Source of the DNA: Bradyrhizobium sp. RD5-C2
GTDB lineage: Bacteria > Pseudomonadota > Alphaproteobacteria > Rhizobiales > Xanthobacteraceae
Direction: 5' to 3'
Length of the DNA stretch: 64,000 nucleotides
Assembly (NCBI RefSeq): GCF_019972155.1
Contig: NZ_BOVL01000005.1
Span: 464,882-528,881 of the forward strand
The notes under the pieces are model-generated. The model was not told the DNA's origin and did not search any database. It saw only the letters and a program-made list of their open reading frames with translations. The translations under genes and the position numbers were made by a program. The number at the start of each line of letters is the position of its first letter. The stretch's first letter is position 1. Below are positions 36,392 through 45,013 of this stretch, one piece after another.

Positions 36392-36691
36392 ATGGCGGAA
36401 CTCGACGAGATCATTCACCAGCCGCTGCGGCTGCGGATCATGGCGGCGCTCAATGCGCTGCCGGTTGCGACCGGGCTCGAATTCGCCCGGCTGAAGAAGC
36501 TGACGGGCGCCACCGACGGCAATCTCGGCGCCCATATCGAGACGCTGGCGCGGGCCGGCTATGTGGCGGTCGACAAGGCCTTCTTCGGCAAGAAGCCGCA
36601 GACCACCGTGACCGCCACCGCGGCCGGCCGTGGCGCGTTCGCCCGCCACGTCGCGACCTTGCAGGAGATCATCGCCGGCAAGCAGCCATGA
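36392..36691 (+). CDS. Winged-helix transcriptional regulator (HTH_34 type)
   Basis: A 99-residue single-domain winged-helix protein. The pattern MAELDEIIHQPLRLRIMAAL, ATGLEFARLKKLTGATDGNLGAHIETLARAGYVAV and KPQTTVTATAAGRGAFARHV matches the small MarR/ArsR-like family HTH_34. No metal-binding cysteines are seen. It lies three bases after the membrane protein gene, and a candidate operator precedes the operon, so autoregulation is likely. Confidence 0.88.
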   Translation: MAELDEIIHQPLRLRIMAALNALPVATGLEFARLKKLTGATDGNLGAHIETLARAGYVAVDKAFFGKKPQTTVTATAAGRGAFARHVATLQEIIAGKQP

Positions 36692-36788
36692 GCCGGAATG
36701 ACGGGGGAATCGGCCCCGTCGCCCCTTGCAGGCCGGCGGGGATTCGTGCGACCGACACAGCTCTTGCACCCTTTTGAGCCTGTGTCTG

Positions 36789-38066
36789 ATGAACATCCTC
36801 CTGCTCGGTTCCGGCGGCCGCGAACATGCGCTGGCGTGGAAGATCGCGGCATCTCCGCTGGTGACGAAACTCTGGTGCGCGCCGGGCAATGCCGGGATCG
36901 CGCGCGAGGCCGAATGCATCGCGCTCGATGACGCCGACCATGCCGCGGTGATCGAATTCTGCCGGCGCAATGCGGTCGATCTGGTGGTGGTCGGGCCGGA
37001 GACGCCGCTCGCCGCCGGCATCGTCGATGACCTCGCCGCTGAAGGCATCAAGGCGTTCGGGCCGAGCAAGCAGGCCGCGCAGCTCGAGGGCTCTAAGGGC
37101 TTCACGAAAGACCTCTGCAGCGAGTTCGACATTCCGACCGGCGCCTATCGCCGCTTCGACAATGCAAAGGACGCTGTGGCTTATGTCCGCGCCCAGGGCG
37201 CGCCGATCGTGGTCAAGGCCGACGGGCTCGCCGCAGGCAAGGGCGTTGTGGTGGCGCAGACGCTGTCTGAAGCGGAAGCCGCCATTGCGATGATGTTCGA
37301 GGGCGCGTTCGGCTCGGCCGGCGCCGAGGTCGTGATCGAGGAATTCCTCTCGGGCCGCGAGATCAGCTTCTTTGCGCTGTGCGATGGCGAGACCGCGATC
37401 CCGCTCGCGACCGCGCAGGACCACAAGCGGGTGTTCGATCACGACAAGGGGCCGAACACCGGCGGCATGGGCGCCTATTCGCCGACGCCGTTCGTGACGC
37501 CTGAGATCCACGACCAGATCATGGCGCGGATCATCCTGCCGACGGTGGCCGGGATGAAGCGCCGCGGCACGCCGTTCAAGGGCGTGCTCTATGCCGGTGT
37601 GATGCTGACCGAGCAGGGCCCAAAGCTGTTCGAATACAACGTGCGGTTCGGCGATCCCGAGTGCCAGGTGCTGATGCTGCGGATGATGTCGGACATCGTG
37701 CCGGCGTTTCTCGCCTCCATCGACGGGCAGTTGAAGAATTTCGACCTGCGCTGGTACCCGGACCCGGCGCTGACGGTGGTGATGGCGGCCAAGGGCTATC
37801 CCGGCGACTACATCAAGGGCACGCGGATCGACGGCCTCGATGACGCCGCCAAGGTCGACGGCGTCGAGATCTTCCACGCCGGCACGGTGGCCAAGGATGG
37901 CGCAATCCTTGCCAACGGCGGTCGCGTGCTGAACGTCTGCGCGATGGGCAAGACGGTCACCGAGGCGCGCGACCGCGCCTATCAGGCCGTCGATCGCATC
38001 AAATGGCCGGAGGGATTCTGCCGCCGCGACATCGCCTGGCAAGCGGTGGAGGCGGAGCGGACCTAG
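36789..38066 (+). CDS. purD: Phosphoribosylamine-glycine ligase
   Basis: A 425-residue protein starting [19 protein letters not shown]; 21 codons of open frame precede it without family sequence. GARS domains are in order: N-terminal Rossmann region, the ATP-grasp segment ([53 protein letters not shown]) and a C-terminal lid ([13 protein letters not shown]). It makes glycinamide ribonucleotide in purine synthesis. It is a single gene followed by a palindromic repeat. Confidence 0.97.
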   Translation: MNILLLGSGGREHALAWKIAASPLVTKLWCAPGNAGIAREAECIALDDADHAAVIEFCRRNAVDLVVVGPETPLAAGIVDDLAAEGIKAFGPSKQAAQLEGSKGFTKDLCSEFDIPTGAYRRFDNAKDAVAYVRAQGAPIVVKADGLAAGKGVVVAQTLSEAEAAIAMMFEGAFGSAGAEVVIEEFLSGREISFFALCDGETAIPLATAQDHKRVFDHDKGPNTGGMGAYSPTPFVTPEIHDQIMARIILPTVAGMKRRGTPFKGVLYAGVMLTEQGPKLFEYNVRFGDPECQVLMLRMMSDIVPAFLASIDGQLKNFDLRWYPDPALTVVMAAKGYPGDYIKGTRIDGLDDAAKVDGVEIFHAGTVAKDGAILANGGRVLNVCAMGKTVTEARDRAYQAVDRIKWPEGFCRRDIAWQAVEAERT

Positions 38067-38068
38067 TT

Positions 38069-38180
38069 GTCATTCCGGATCGACGCGCATCGCGCGTCGA
38101 TCCGGAATCTCGATGTTGTAGGTGCTTCTCACATTACCTCGAGATTCCGGGTTCGGCGCGTTGCGCCGCCCCGGAATGAC
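38069..38180. repeat. Palindromic repeat, GTCATTCCGG family
   Basis: Terminal arms GTCATTCCGG and CCGGAATGAC enclose ATCGACGCGCATCGCGCGTCGAT and TTCGGCGCGTTGCGCCGCC hairpins. It lies between convergent purD and the acyl-CoA dehydrogenase gene. Confidence 0.9.
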
Positions 38181-38188
38181 GAAGCGGA

Positions 38189-39421
38189 TCAGAGCAAGTC
38201 CCCGCCCGCCGCTGACGCGGTGGTGCCGTGCTCGCGGAACGCCTTGATGACGTTCTTGCCGATCTTCCACTTGTGCACCTCGTCCGGGCCGTCGACCAGC
38301 CGCTGCGAGCGCACCTGGGTGTACCATTTCGCCAGCGGCGTATCCTGGCTGAAGCCGAGCGCGCCGTGGAGCTGGATCGCGGTGTCGATCACCTTGTGCA
38401 CCATGTGGGCGTGGAAGATCTTGGCGATCGAGTTCTCCTGGCGGATGTCGAGGCCCTTCTCCGCCTTGTAGGCGATGTGCAGCAGCATCAGCCGGCCGAT
38501 ATAGAGCTCGCTCGCGCAATCGGCGAGCATGAACTGCACCGCCTGGCGGTCGGCCAGCAACTGCCCGAAGGTCGAGCGTTTGGTGACATGGGCTGCCGCC
38601 ATGTCGAGCGCGCGCTGCGCCTTGGCGACGTTGTGCATGCCGTGGCGCAGCCGGCCGTAGGCGAGGCGGTGCTGGCCCATGTTGAAGCCGTTGCCTTCGC
38701 CGCCGAGCAGATTGTCGGCGGGCACCTTGAGATCCTTGATCTCGATCTCGGAGTGGCCGCCATGGATCACGTCGTCATGCGGACCCTCGATCGCCATGTT
38801 GGCGACGTTGCGCTTGATGCGGTAGCCGGGGTTGGGCAGCTCGACGATGAAGGTCGAATACTGCTTGTGGCGTGGCGCGTTCGGATCGGTCTTCGCCATG
38901 ACAAGCGCCATGTCGGCGACGCTCGCCGACGAGGAAAACCATTTCTCGCCGTTGAGGATGTAGTTCTCATTGCCGTCCTTGACTGCCGTGGTCTGCATGC
39001 CGGTGGCGTCGGCGCCGGCGGCCTTCTCGGTCATCGAGAAGCAGATCCGCTTCTCGCCGTTCAGCAGAGGCTTGAGGAATTTCTCCTTCTGGTACTCGGT
39101 GCCGTGCGCCAGGATCGTCATCATCGAGGCGTCGTCCGGCCCCTGCGTGTTCATCGAGAGCGCGCCGAGCATGCTCTCGCCGAGCTCCATCTGCACCAGC
39201 GCGTTGGCGAGCGGGCCGAGGCCCATACCGCCATACTCCTTCGGCACGAAGGGGCACCACAGGCCCTGCGCGCGGGCCTTCTTGCGCAGCGGCGCCAGCA
39301 CCTCGGCGAGCGGCTTGGTGTCGAGTTCCTTTTCCGCCGGAATGCACTCGTCGTGCACGAATTTGCGGACCTTCTCGCGGATCGCCTTGGCTTCGGCCGG
39401 AATCTCGAAATCGATCGACAT
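38189..39421 (-). CDS. Acyl-CoA dehydrogenase
   Basis: A 410-residue protein from the ATG of MSIDFEIPAEAKAIREKV, preceded by GAGGAAG; upstream in-frame codons carry no family sequence. Acyl-CoA dehydrogenase features include ICFSMTEKAAGADATGMQT (FAD/substrate region), GEKWFSSSASVADMALVM, and the C-terminal helical domain (AYGRLRHGMHNVAKAQRALDMA, QLHGALGFSQDTPLAKWY). It oxidises acyl-CoA thioesters and passes electrons to ETF. The chain-length preference is unknown. Confidence 0.93.
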   Translation of the reverse strand: MSIDFEIPAEAKAIREKVRKFVHDECIPAEKELDTKPLAEVLAPLRKKARAQGLWCPFVPKEYGGMGLGPLANALVQMELGESMLGALSMNTQGPDDASMMTILAHGTEYQKEKFLKPLLNGEKRICFSMTEKAAGADATGMQTTAVKDGNENYILNGEKWFSSSASVADMALVMAKTDPNAPRHKQYSTFIVELPNPGYRIKRNVANMAIEGPHDDVIHGGHSEIEIKDLKVPADNLLGGEGNGFNMGQHRLAYGRLRHGMHNVAKAQRALDMAAAHVTKRSTFGQLLADRQAVQFMLADCASELYIGRLMLLHIAYKAEKGLDIRQENSIAKIFHAHMVHKVIDTAIQLHGALGFSQDTPLAKWYTQVRSQRLVDGPDEVHKWKIGKNVIKAFREHGTTASAAGGDLL

Positions 39422-39540
39422 GGCACTTCCTCGTTTCGTGTTGTTGTTGCTTGGGCTTGAGAATGGCATAAACCTCACTTGGACCAGCGGCAACGCCGAA
39501 CAAAGTTTGAAGCACGGCGCACGCGACCGGGGAGCCACCG

Positions 39541-40446
39541 ATGCCTGATCTCGCTGATCTTTTTCCCGGCTATGACTCGAAATGGATCAACACCGCGCAG
39601 GGCCGCATCTTCGCCCGCGTCGGCGGCAAGGGCCCGCCGCTGCTGTTGCTGCACGGGTTTTCCTTGACGCATGTGATGTGGCACACGGTGGCGCCGAAGC
39701 TTGACGACAAGTTCACGCTGATCATCGCCGACCTGCCGGGCTACGGCTGGTCCGACATGCCCGACAGCGACAAGGACCATACGCCCTACACCAAGCGGGC
39801 CTGGGCCAAGACCATGGTCGAGGCGATGGAGCAGCTTGGCCATGTGCATTTCGCACTCGCCGGTCACGACCGCGGCGGCCGCGTCTCATACCGGCTCGCG
39901 CTCGATCATCCCGGCCGGCTGTCGAAGCTTGCGGTGCTGGATATCGCGCCGACCTATGATTACTGGCAGAAACTCAACCGCCTCTCGGCGCTGAAGATCT
40001 ACCACTGGGCGTTCCTGGCGCAGCCCTATCCGCTGCCGGAGACGCTGATCTCCAACAATGGCGAATTCTTCCTCAAGGAGAAGATGGCGAGCCAGACCAG
40101 AACCAAGACACTGGAGGCGATCGATCCGCGCGCGCTCGCGCATTACCTTGCACCATTCCGCGATCCCGCCCGCATCCACGCGATGTGCGAGGACTACCGC
40201 GCCGGCGCCTATGCCGACTTTGAGATCGACAAGGCGGACGTCGACGCCGGCAAGAAGATCACGATCCCGATGCTGGCGTTGTGGGGCGATGCCGGGGTTG
40301 CCAGCGCCGCAACGACGCCGCTCGACGTCTGGAAGAACTGGGCGACCAATGTCAGCGGCGCGCCGGTGGCGTCGGGGCATTTCCTGCCCGAGGAGGCGCC
40401 GGACGCGACGGCGAAGCTGCTGCGCGAGTTTTTCCTGGCGGGGTGA
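39541..40446 (+). CDS. Fluoroacetate dehalogenase homologue (haloacetate dehalogenase)
   Basis: A 301-residue alpha/beta hydrolase that closely matches the R. palustris RPA1163 fluoroacetate dehalogenase, as I recall it. The active-site set lines up at the same numbers: nucleophile Asp110 with Arg111 and Arg114 (GHDRGGR), Asp134, halide-pocket His155-Trp156 (YHWAF) and Tyr219, and catalytic His280. RPA1163 has Trp at 185; here it is Gln185. HGFSL replaces HGFPQ at 38-42. It should release halide from short 2-haloacids such as fluoroacetate. It is divergent from the acyl-CoA dehydrogenase. Confidence 0.9.
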   Translation: MPDLADLFPGYDSKWINTAQGRIFARVGGKGPPLLLLHGFSLTHVMWHTVAPKLDDKFTLIIADLPGYGWSDMPDSDKDHTPYTKRAWAKTMVEAMEQLGHVHFALAGHDRGGRVSYRLALDHPGRLSKLAVLDIAPTYDYWQKLNRLSALKIYHWAFLAQPYPLPETLISNNGEFFLKEKMASQTRTKTLEAIDPRALAHYLAPFRDPARIHAMCEDYRAGAYADFEIDKADVDAGKKITIPMLALWGDAGVASAATTPLDVWKNWATNVSGAPVASGHFLPEEAPDATAKLLREFFLAG

Positions 40447-40459
40447 CTCTGCATAACCA

Positions 40460-40563
40460 CCGTCATCCTGAGGAGCGCGTAGCGCGACTCGAAGGATGCA
40501 CGGCCCGGCTGGTGGCCGTACATCCTTCGAGACGGCCGCTCCGCGGCCTCCTCAGGATGACGG
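40460..40563. repeat. Long palindromic repeat, CCGTCATCCTGAGGA family (copy 2)
   Basis: CCGTCATCCTGAGGA at the left and TCCTCAGGATGACGG at the right, with inner CTTCGAGT and GGTGGCCGTACATCCTTCGAG segments. It lies between convergent genes. Confidence 0.9.
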
Positions 40564-40598
40564 GGTTGACTTGCTGCATGCCGAGAGGTGCGCAGCCC

Positions 40599-41045
40599 CT
40601 ACCGCCGCGCTTTAAAAAAATCCTTCAGCAGCGTCGCGGACTCGGTCTCGCCGACTGCGCCGTAGACCTCCGGGACGTGGTGGCAGGTCGGCTGCGCGAA
40701 GAACCGCACGCCTGACTCGACCGCGCCGCCCTTGGGGTCGGCGGCGCCGTAGTACAGCCGGCGGATACGGGCGAAGGAGATCGCGCCGGCGCACATGGTG
40801 CAGGGCTCCAGCGTCACGTAGAGGTCGCAATCGACCAGCCGCTCGGTGCCGATGGCCTCGGCGGCTTGCCGGATCGCCAAAACTTCCGCGTGGGCGGTCG
40901 GATCGCGGTCGGTGAGGGTGCGATTGCTGGCGGTGGCGATGATCTCGTAACCCCGGACAATCACGCATCCGATCGGAACTTCGCCGGCTTTTCCGGCGTT
41001 TTCGGCCGTTTTCAGCGCCAAATCCATGAAAGAAGGGGCTGACAT
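40599..41045 (-). CDS. tadA: tRNA-specific adenosine deaminase
   Basis: A 148-residue protein from the ATG of MSAPSFMDLALKTAENAG; an ATG 12 bases earlier is also possible. The cytidine/deoxycytidylate deaminase zinc motifs are HAEVLAI near residue 57 (His and catalytic Glu) and PCTMC near residue 86 (two Cys). It converts A34 to inosine in tRNA-Arg(ACG) and is usually essential. Length and spacing are normal for TadA. It is divergent from rluB. Confidence 0.95.
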   Translation of the reverse strand: MSAPSFMDLALKTAENAGKAGEVPIGCVIVRGYEIIATASNRTLTDRDPTAHAEVLAIRQAAEAIGTERLVDCDLYVTLEPCTMCAGAISFARIRRLYYGAADPKGGAVESGVRFFAQPTCHHVPEVYGAVGETESATLLKDFFKARR

Positions 41046-41186
41046 GCCTCGTATCATCGGAAGAAACCTGCTAGTAGCTTCGCCTTCAGCAAAAGTGGAT
41101 GCCGGTTTTGCGTCAAATGCGCTGCCAACAGGGCGCGTACGCCCGGCTGCCCTTGCACCCCAATTGAGCGTCCAGCGAGATTATTC

Positions 41187-43343
41187 ATGCCCCGCGACAG
41201 CGACAAAAACAACGATTCCCGCGGCCGGCGTGATCGGCCCGGCGGCGGCCAAGGCCGTTCCGGAGGCGGCAAGGGCCGCTCCGGCGCCGCCCGTGGACCG
41301 GACAAGAAATTTGCCAAGCGCGGCTTCGGCGACAAGAAGTTTGCCGGCAAGGGCGATGGCGAGAAGCGGCCCTACCGCGGCGATCGCGAGGACCGTGCGC
41401 CGCGCCGCGAGTTCGGCGACAAGCCGAGGTTCAACCGCGACGATCGCCCCCGTGGCGACCGGCCGTTCCGCGATCGGCCCGCGCGTGACGGCGATGGCGA
41501 GAAGCGCACCTTCAAGCCGCGCGAAGACCGGCCGAGATTTGATCGCGGCGGCGATGGCGAGAAGCGTTCGTTCAAGCCGCGCGAAGACCGCGGCGGCGAC
41601 AAGCGCCCCTACGCGCCCCGCGGCGACCGTCCGAACTTCAATCGTGACGATCGCCCGCCGCGGCGTGATCGCGATGATGCCCGCCCCGCAGGGCGGTCTT
41701 CCGATCGGAAGTTCGGTGACCGGAAGCCTTACACGCCGCGCGAACGCGACGGCGAGAAGCGGCCCTATGCGCCGCGTGGCGAGCGATCGTTCGGCGACCG
41801 TCCTTCGCGCGATGGCGACCGGCCCGCGCGGAAATTCGGCGGCGACAGCAAGTTCAAACGCGGTGCAGCGGATCGCGGCGGCGATCGCGGCCCACGCAAG
41901 GACTTTGGCGACCGGCCGCCGCGCGGCGAATCCAAGCCGTGGCAGAAGCGCGAGGGCGGTTCCGATCGTCCGGAGCGTGGTTCGCGTCCGTTCCGCGACG
42001 GCTCGCGCAATTTCGACAAGCCGCGTTACGACAGGCCGCGCGACGATCGCGGCGGCGGCGAGCGGCCGCGGTTCTCGCGCTCCCGCGACGATCGCGAGCA
42101 GGGCGATCGTTCGGAGCGGCCGAAGTTCAGTCGGCCGCGTTGGGAAAGAGACGAGGCTGGTGGCGACAATCGCCGGCGCGAGCGCCCCGAAGGCCGCACC
42201 GACTGGCAGGAGCATCCGCGCAGCGAAGGCCGTTTCGGCGATCGGCCGCGCCGCGAGAATGAAGACGACAGCAAGGTCTTTGCCAAGCGCCCGGCCTTCG
42301 GCGGCCGCGGTGCCTATCGCGAACGTGCCTTTGATGACCGCCGCGAGCGCCCCGAGCCGAAGCCGAAGAAGGCGGGCGAGCGTATCGCCAAGGTGCTGGC
42401 GCGCGCCGGTCTTGCTTCGCGCCGCGATGCCGAGGAGATCGTCACCCAGGGCCGCGTCACGGTCAACGGACGGGTGATCAACTCGCCGGCGCTCGATATC
42501 ACCGAGAACGATGTCGTGGCGGTGGACGGCAAGCCGTTGCCGCCGCGCGAGCGGACGCGGCTGTTCATGTATCACAAGCCGCGCGGGCTGATGACGACGC
42601 ACGCCGACCCCGAGGGGCGGCCGACCGTGTTCGACAATCTGCCCGAGGGCTTGCCGCGGCTGATCTCGATCGGCCGGCTCGATTTCAACACCGAAGGGCT
42701 GTTGCTGCTGACCAATGACGGCGGGCTTGCGCGGACGCTGGAGCATCCCGACACCGGATGGCTGCGGCGCTACCGCGTGCGTGCGCATGGCGAGGTGACG
42801 CAGGGCCAGCTCGACCAGCTCAAGGACGGCGTCGAGGTCGACGGCGTCAAATACGGGCCGATCGATGCGACGCTGGAGCGCGACCAGAGCGCCAACGTCT
42901 GGGTGGTGTTCGCGATCCGCGAGGGCAAGAACCGCGAGGTGCGCAACGTGATGGCGCATCTCGGGCTCGACGTGAACCGGCTGATCCGGATCTCCTACGG
43001 CCCGTTCCAGCTCGGCGAGCTCGAGGAGGGCAAGGTCGAGGAGGTCAAGACGCGGGTGCTGCGCGAGCAGCTCGGCGAGAAGATCGCCAAGGTCGCCGGC
43101 GCGGACTTCGCGCGGCCCGAGCAGCGTGACGCGGGCGATGGCGACGATGCGCCCGCCCGGAAGCCGAAGCCCAGCAAGCGCGAGACGATCAACGATCGCA
43201 AGGGCCGCCGCGTGCTGGTGCAGCGCACCGGCAGCGAGGAAGCGCGTGCCCGCAACGAGGACGACGCCAACGGCTACGGTCCGCCGCGCCGCCCCAAGCG
43301 CGGCTATCACGGCAAGCGCGATCTCGCGCCGAAGGACGAGTAG
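41187..43343 (+). CDS. rluB: RluB-type pseudouridine synthase with a very long N-terminal extension
   Basis: A 718-residue protein, roughly 400 residues longer than E. coli RluB. Residues 1-398 are low complexity, rich in Arg, Asp, Gly, Lys and Glu, with repeats such as DGEKRPYAPRGDR and DGEKRSFKPRED. An S4 RNA-binding domain follows (RIAKVLARAGLASRRDAEEI at residue 399 on), then the pseudouridine synthase core with catalytic Asp in GRLDFNTEGLLLLTNDG. A basic tail ends the protein. It modifies 23S rRNA. Long open frames in other phases over the N-terminus are artefacts of the low-complexity codons. Confidence 0.93.
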   Translation: MPRDSDKNNDSRGRRDRPGGGQGRSGGGKGRSGAARGPDKKFAKRGFGDKKFAGKGDGEKRPYRGDREDRAPRREFGDKPRFNRDDRPRGDRPFRDRPARDGDGEKRTFKPREDRPRFDRGGDGEKRSFKPREDRGGDKRPYAPRGDRPNFNRDDRPPRRDRDDARPAGRSSDRKFGDRKPYTPRERDGEKRPYAPRGERSFGDRPSRDGDRPARKFGGDSKFKRGAADRGGDRGPRKDFGDRPPRGESKPWQKREGGSDRPERGSRPFRDGSRNFDKPRYDRPRDDRGGGERPRFSRSRDDREQGDRSERPKFSRPRWERDEAGGDNRRRERPEGRTDWQEHPRSEGRFGDRPRRENEDDSKVFAKRPAFGGRGAYRERAFDDRRERPEPKPKKAGERIAKVLARAGLASRRDAEEIVTQGRVTVNGRVINSPALDITENDVVAVDGKPLPPRERTRLFMYHKPRGLMTTHADPEGRPTVFDNLPEGLPRLISIGRLDFNTEGLLLLTNDGGLARTLEHPDTGWLRRYRVRAHGEVTQGQLDQLKDGVEVDGVKYGPIDATLERDQSANVWVVFAIREGKNREVRNVMAHLGLDVNRLIRISYGPFQLGELEEGKVEEVKTRVLREQLGEKIAKVAGADFARPEQRDAGDGDDAPARKPKPSKRETINDRKGRRVLVQRTGSEEARARNEDDANGYGPPRRPKRGYHGKRDLAPKDE

Positions 43344-43400
43344 GGGAACGGAATGGGCCGCGCGTTTTTTGCCGCGATGGTTGCTGAACGGCACACGCTG

Positions 43401-43503
43401 CTCCCTTCCCCCTTGAGGGGAAGGGTTGGGGAGGGGGGTACTGCTTGCTCAGACCTCCCGTGTGGCACCCCCCTCCCTAACCCTCCCCCACAAGGGGGGA
43501 GGG
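43401..43503. repeat. Repeat of CCCTCCCC...GGGGAGGG type (copy 2)
   Basis: CTCCCTTCCCCCTTGAGGGG is followed by AAGGGTTGGGGAGG and ends with a complementary CCCTCCCTAACCCTCCCCC / GGGGGGAGGG pattern. It is related to the element at 51821. It lies between rluB and rsmD. Confidence 0.85.
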
Positions 43504-43540
43504 AACGCACCGTGCGTGCGGCAAACATCCGAGCTCTGTA

Positions 43541-44098
43541 ATGCGCGTCGTCGGGGGCAGGCTGAAGGGCCGCAATCTCGCGTCGCCATCGGGCCGCGAC
43601 ATCCGTCCGACTGCGGACCGCCTGCGCGAGTCCGTGTTCAACATCCTGATCCACGCCTACGACAATCCGATTGAGGATGCGCGCGTGCTCGACCTGTTTG
43701 CCGGCACCGGTGCGCTCGGCATCGAGGCGGTGTCGCGTGGCGCGAAGTTCACGTTGTTCGTCGACAATGGCGCCGAGGCGCGGGCACTGCTGCGCAACAA
43801 TGTCGAGGCGCTCGGCCTTGGCGGGACCACCAAGGTCTATCGCCGCGATGCCACCGATCTCGGACCGGCGCATCCGGTCGAACCGTTCTCGCTGGTGTTT
43901 CTCGATCCGCCCTATGGCAAGGGTCTCGCCGACAAGGCACTCGCCTCGCTGCGCGACGGCGGCTGGCTGACGCCGGGCGCGCTGCTCGTGGTGGAGGAGG
44001 CGAAGGCCGCGGCGTTCGCGGCGCCCGCGGGGTTCGAGGAGCTCGAGCGGCGCGCCTATGACGACACGGAGTTCGTGTTCCTTCGCGAAAAAGTGTAG
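43541..44098 (+). CDS. rsmD: 16S rRNA (guanine-966-N2)-methyltransferase
   Basis: A 185-residue protein of typical RsmD length. Motifs: MRVVGGRLKGRNLASP and RPTADRLRESVFNIL at the N-terminus, SAM-binding VLDLFAGTGALGIEAVSRGA, and the catalytic DPPYGKGL (NPPY-type) near residue 125. It methylates G966 of 16S rRNA. Its last coding bases (YDDTEFVFLRE) recur 787 bases downstream as YGDTEFVFLREA, so the 3' end appears duplicated. Confidence 0.95.
   Translation: MRVVGGRLKGRNLASPSGRDIRPTADRLRESVFNILIHAYDNPIEDARVLDLFAGTGALGIEAVSRGAKFTLFVDNGAEARALLRNNVEALGLGGTTKVYRRDATDLGPAHPVEPFSLVFLDPPYGKGLADKALASLRDGGWLTPGALLVVEEAKAAAFAAPAGFEELERRAYDDTEFVFLREKV
44056..44089 (+). repeat. Direct repeat, rsmD tail (copy in gene)
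   Basis: 34 bases (CTATGACGACACGG...TTCGCGAA) encoding the end of RsmD. The second copy at 44843-44876 differs at three positions. Confidence 0.9.
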
Positions 44099-44191
44099 GG
44101 CGCATGGGTGTCAGCGTCATCCGCTGACTTTATGGTGGTTACGCCTTCTCCACCCGACGACTGATTCATCACCGTTTGCGGAGCGCGAACC

Positions 44192-44809
44192 ATGGTCGAC
44201 ACTCTTGCCGGGCTGGCCGGTCAGCTTGAGACCCGCGTCAAGGCGTTGCGCGGCGGGGGTGATGACGCAGCGCTGCTCGCAGCCGCACGCGACGCCGCCG
44301 ACCAGATCGAGCGCCATCGCGGCGCGCAGGATGGTGACGCGCGTGAAGCGCTCAGGATGGTTCAGCGGTGGACGTTCAACGCGGCGGCCGATTGCTGGCC
44401 GGGCTGGAGCGTTTCCGACAAGCCGATCAATCAGGACAATTTGCTCGCCGCGCGCGAGCTTGCGGAGCGCTCGCTCCGGCTGGTGCGGACCCTGGAGGTC
44501 GGATCGCTGCGCGAGGCGACGGGCGTCTGGCTGGTGGGAGCGTTCGATCTGGCGCTCGGCCGGTACGACGAGGCGTCACGGCTGTTCCGCGATTCGCGCG
44601 AGCAATATGCCTCAGCGAACGCGCCCGGTCTCGTCCTGCTGGTGGATGGCTATGCCGCGATCGTGCGGCAGGTCGACAAGCGCGCTGCCGAAGGCGATGA
44701 TCTCGATCAGGTCTGCGCCCGCATCGCGGCAGGCGGCTTCGAGGACGGCGATGAATGGATCGCGCAGCTTCGCACGGCGTTGCAGGTCTTCACGCAAAAG
44801 GATTCGTAG
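44192..44809 (+). CDS. TPR-like hypothetical protein
   Basis: A 205-residue all-helical protein: VDTLAGLAGQLETRVKAL, LLAAARDAADQIERHRG, and the pair LLAARELAERSLRLVRTL plus FDLALGRYDEASRLFRDSREQYASANAP, which looks like one or two TPR units. No signal peptide or catalytic motif. Function unknown. The gene sits between two copies of the rsmD tail. Its TAG stop overlaps the edge of a small palindrome. Confidence 0.72.
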   Translation: MVDTLAGLAGQLETRVKALRGGGDDAALLAAARDAADQIERHRGAQDGDAREALRMVQRWTFNAAADCWPGWSVSDKPINQDNLLAARELAERSLRLVRTLEVGSLREATGVWLVGAFDLALGRYDEASRLFRDSREQYASANAPGLVLLVDGYAAIVRQVDKRAAEGDDLDQVCARIAAGGFEDGDEWIAQLRTALQVFTQKDS

Positions 44810-44838
44810 GATGGGTAGAGCGAAGCGAAACCCATCCT
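44808..44838. repeat. Small palindromic repeat (TAGAGCGAAGCGAAACCC type)
   Basis: AGGATGGGT and ACCCATCCT arms around TAGAGCGAAGCGAA. In one frame it reads WVERSETHP, a well-known artefact of a repeat in many proteobacteria. Its left edge contains the AG of the preceding gene's stop. Confidence 0.85.
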
Positions 44839-44842
44839 GCGG

Positions 44843-44876
44843 CTATGGCGACACCGAGTTCGTGTTCCTTCGCGAG
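44843..44876 (+). repeat. Direct repeat, rsmD tail (downstream copy)
   Basis: 31 of 34 bases match the rsmD end at 44056-44089. In frame it reads YGDTEFVFLREA then stop. It is not attached to a gene. Confidence 0.9.
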
Positions 44877-44904
44877 GCGTGACATGACATTGCCACTTGT
44901 TCTG

Positions 44905-45008
44905 CTGTCATCACCCGCGCATGCGGGTGATCCAGTACGCCGAGGCCTCTCGTTCGATCACAACAGCCGCGGCGTACTGGATCGCCCGGTCAAGCCGGGC
45001 GATGACAG
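44905..45008. repeat. Palindromic repeat, CTGTCATC family (related to the groES-groEL element)
   Basis: CTGTCATCACCCGCGCATGC starts the left half and GCCGGGCGATGACAG ends the right. Inner arms GGGTGATCCAGTACGCC and GGCGTACTGGATCGCCC match closely. It lies between convergent genes. Confidence 0.9.
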
Positions 45009-45013
45009 TTGCC

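Noticed and set aside
36200..37132. A 310-codon antisense frame across the winged-helix gene and the purD start
   Set aside because: It crosses several well-supported genes on the other strand and has no family sequence.
41181..43394. A 737-codon open frame antisense to rluB and a 483-codon frame in another phase
   Set aside because: Both result from the repetitive GC-rich N-terminal codons of rluB. Their translations are low-complexity and lack any family sequence.
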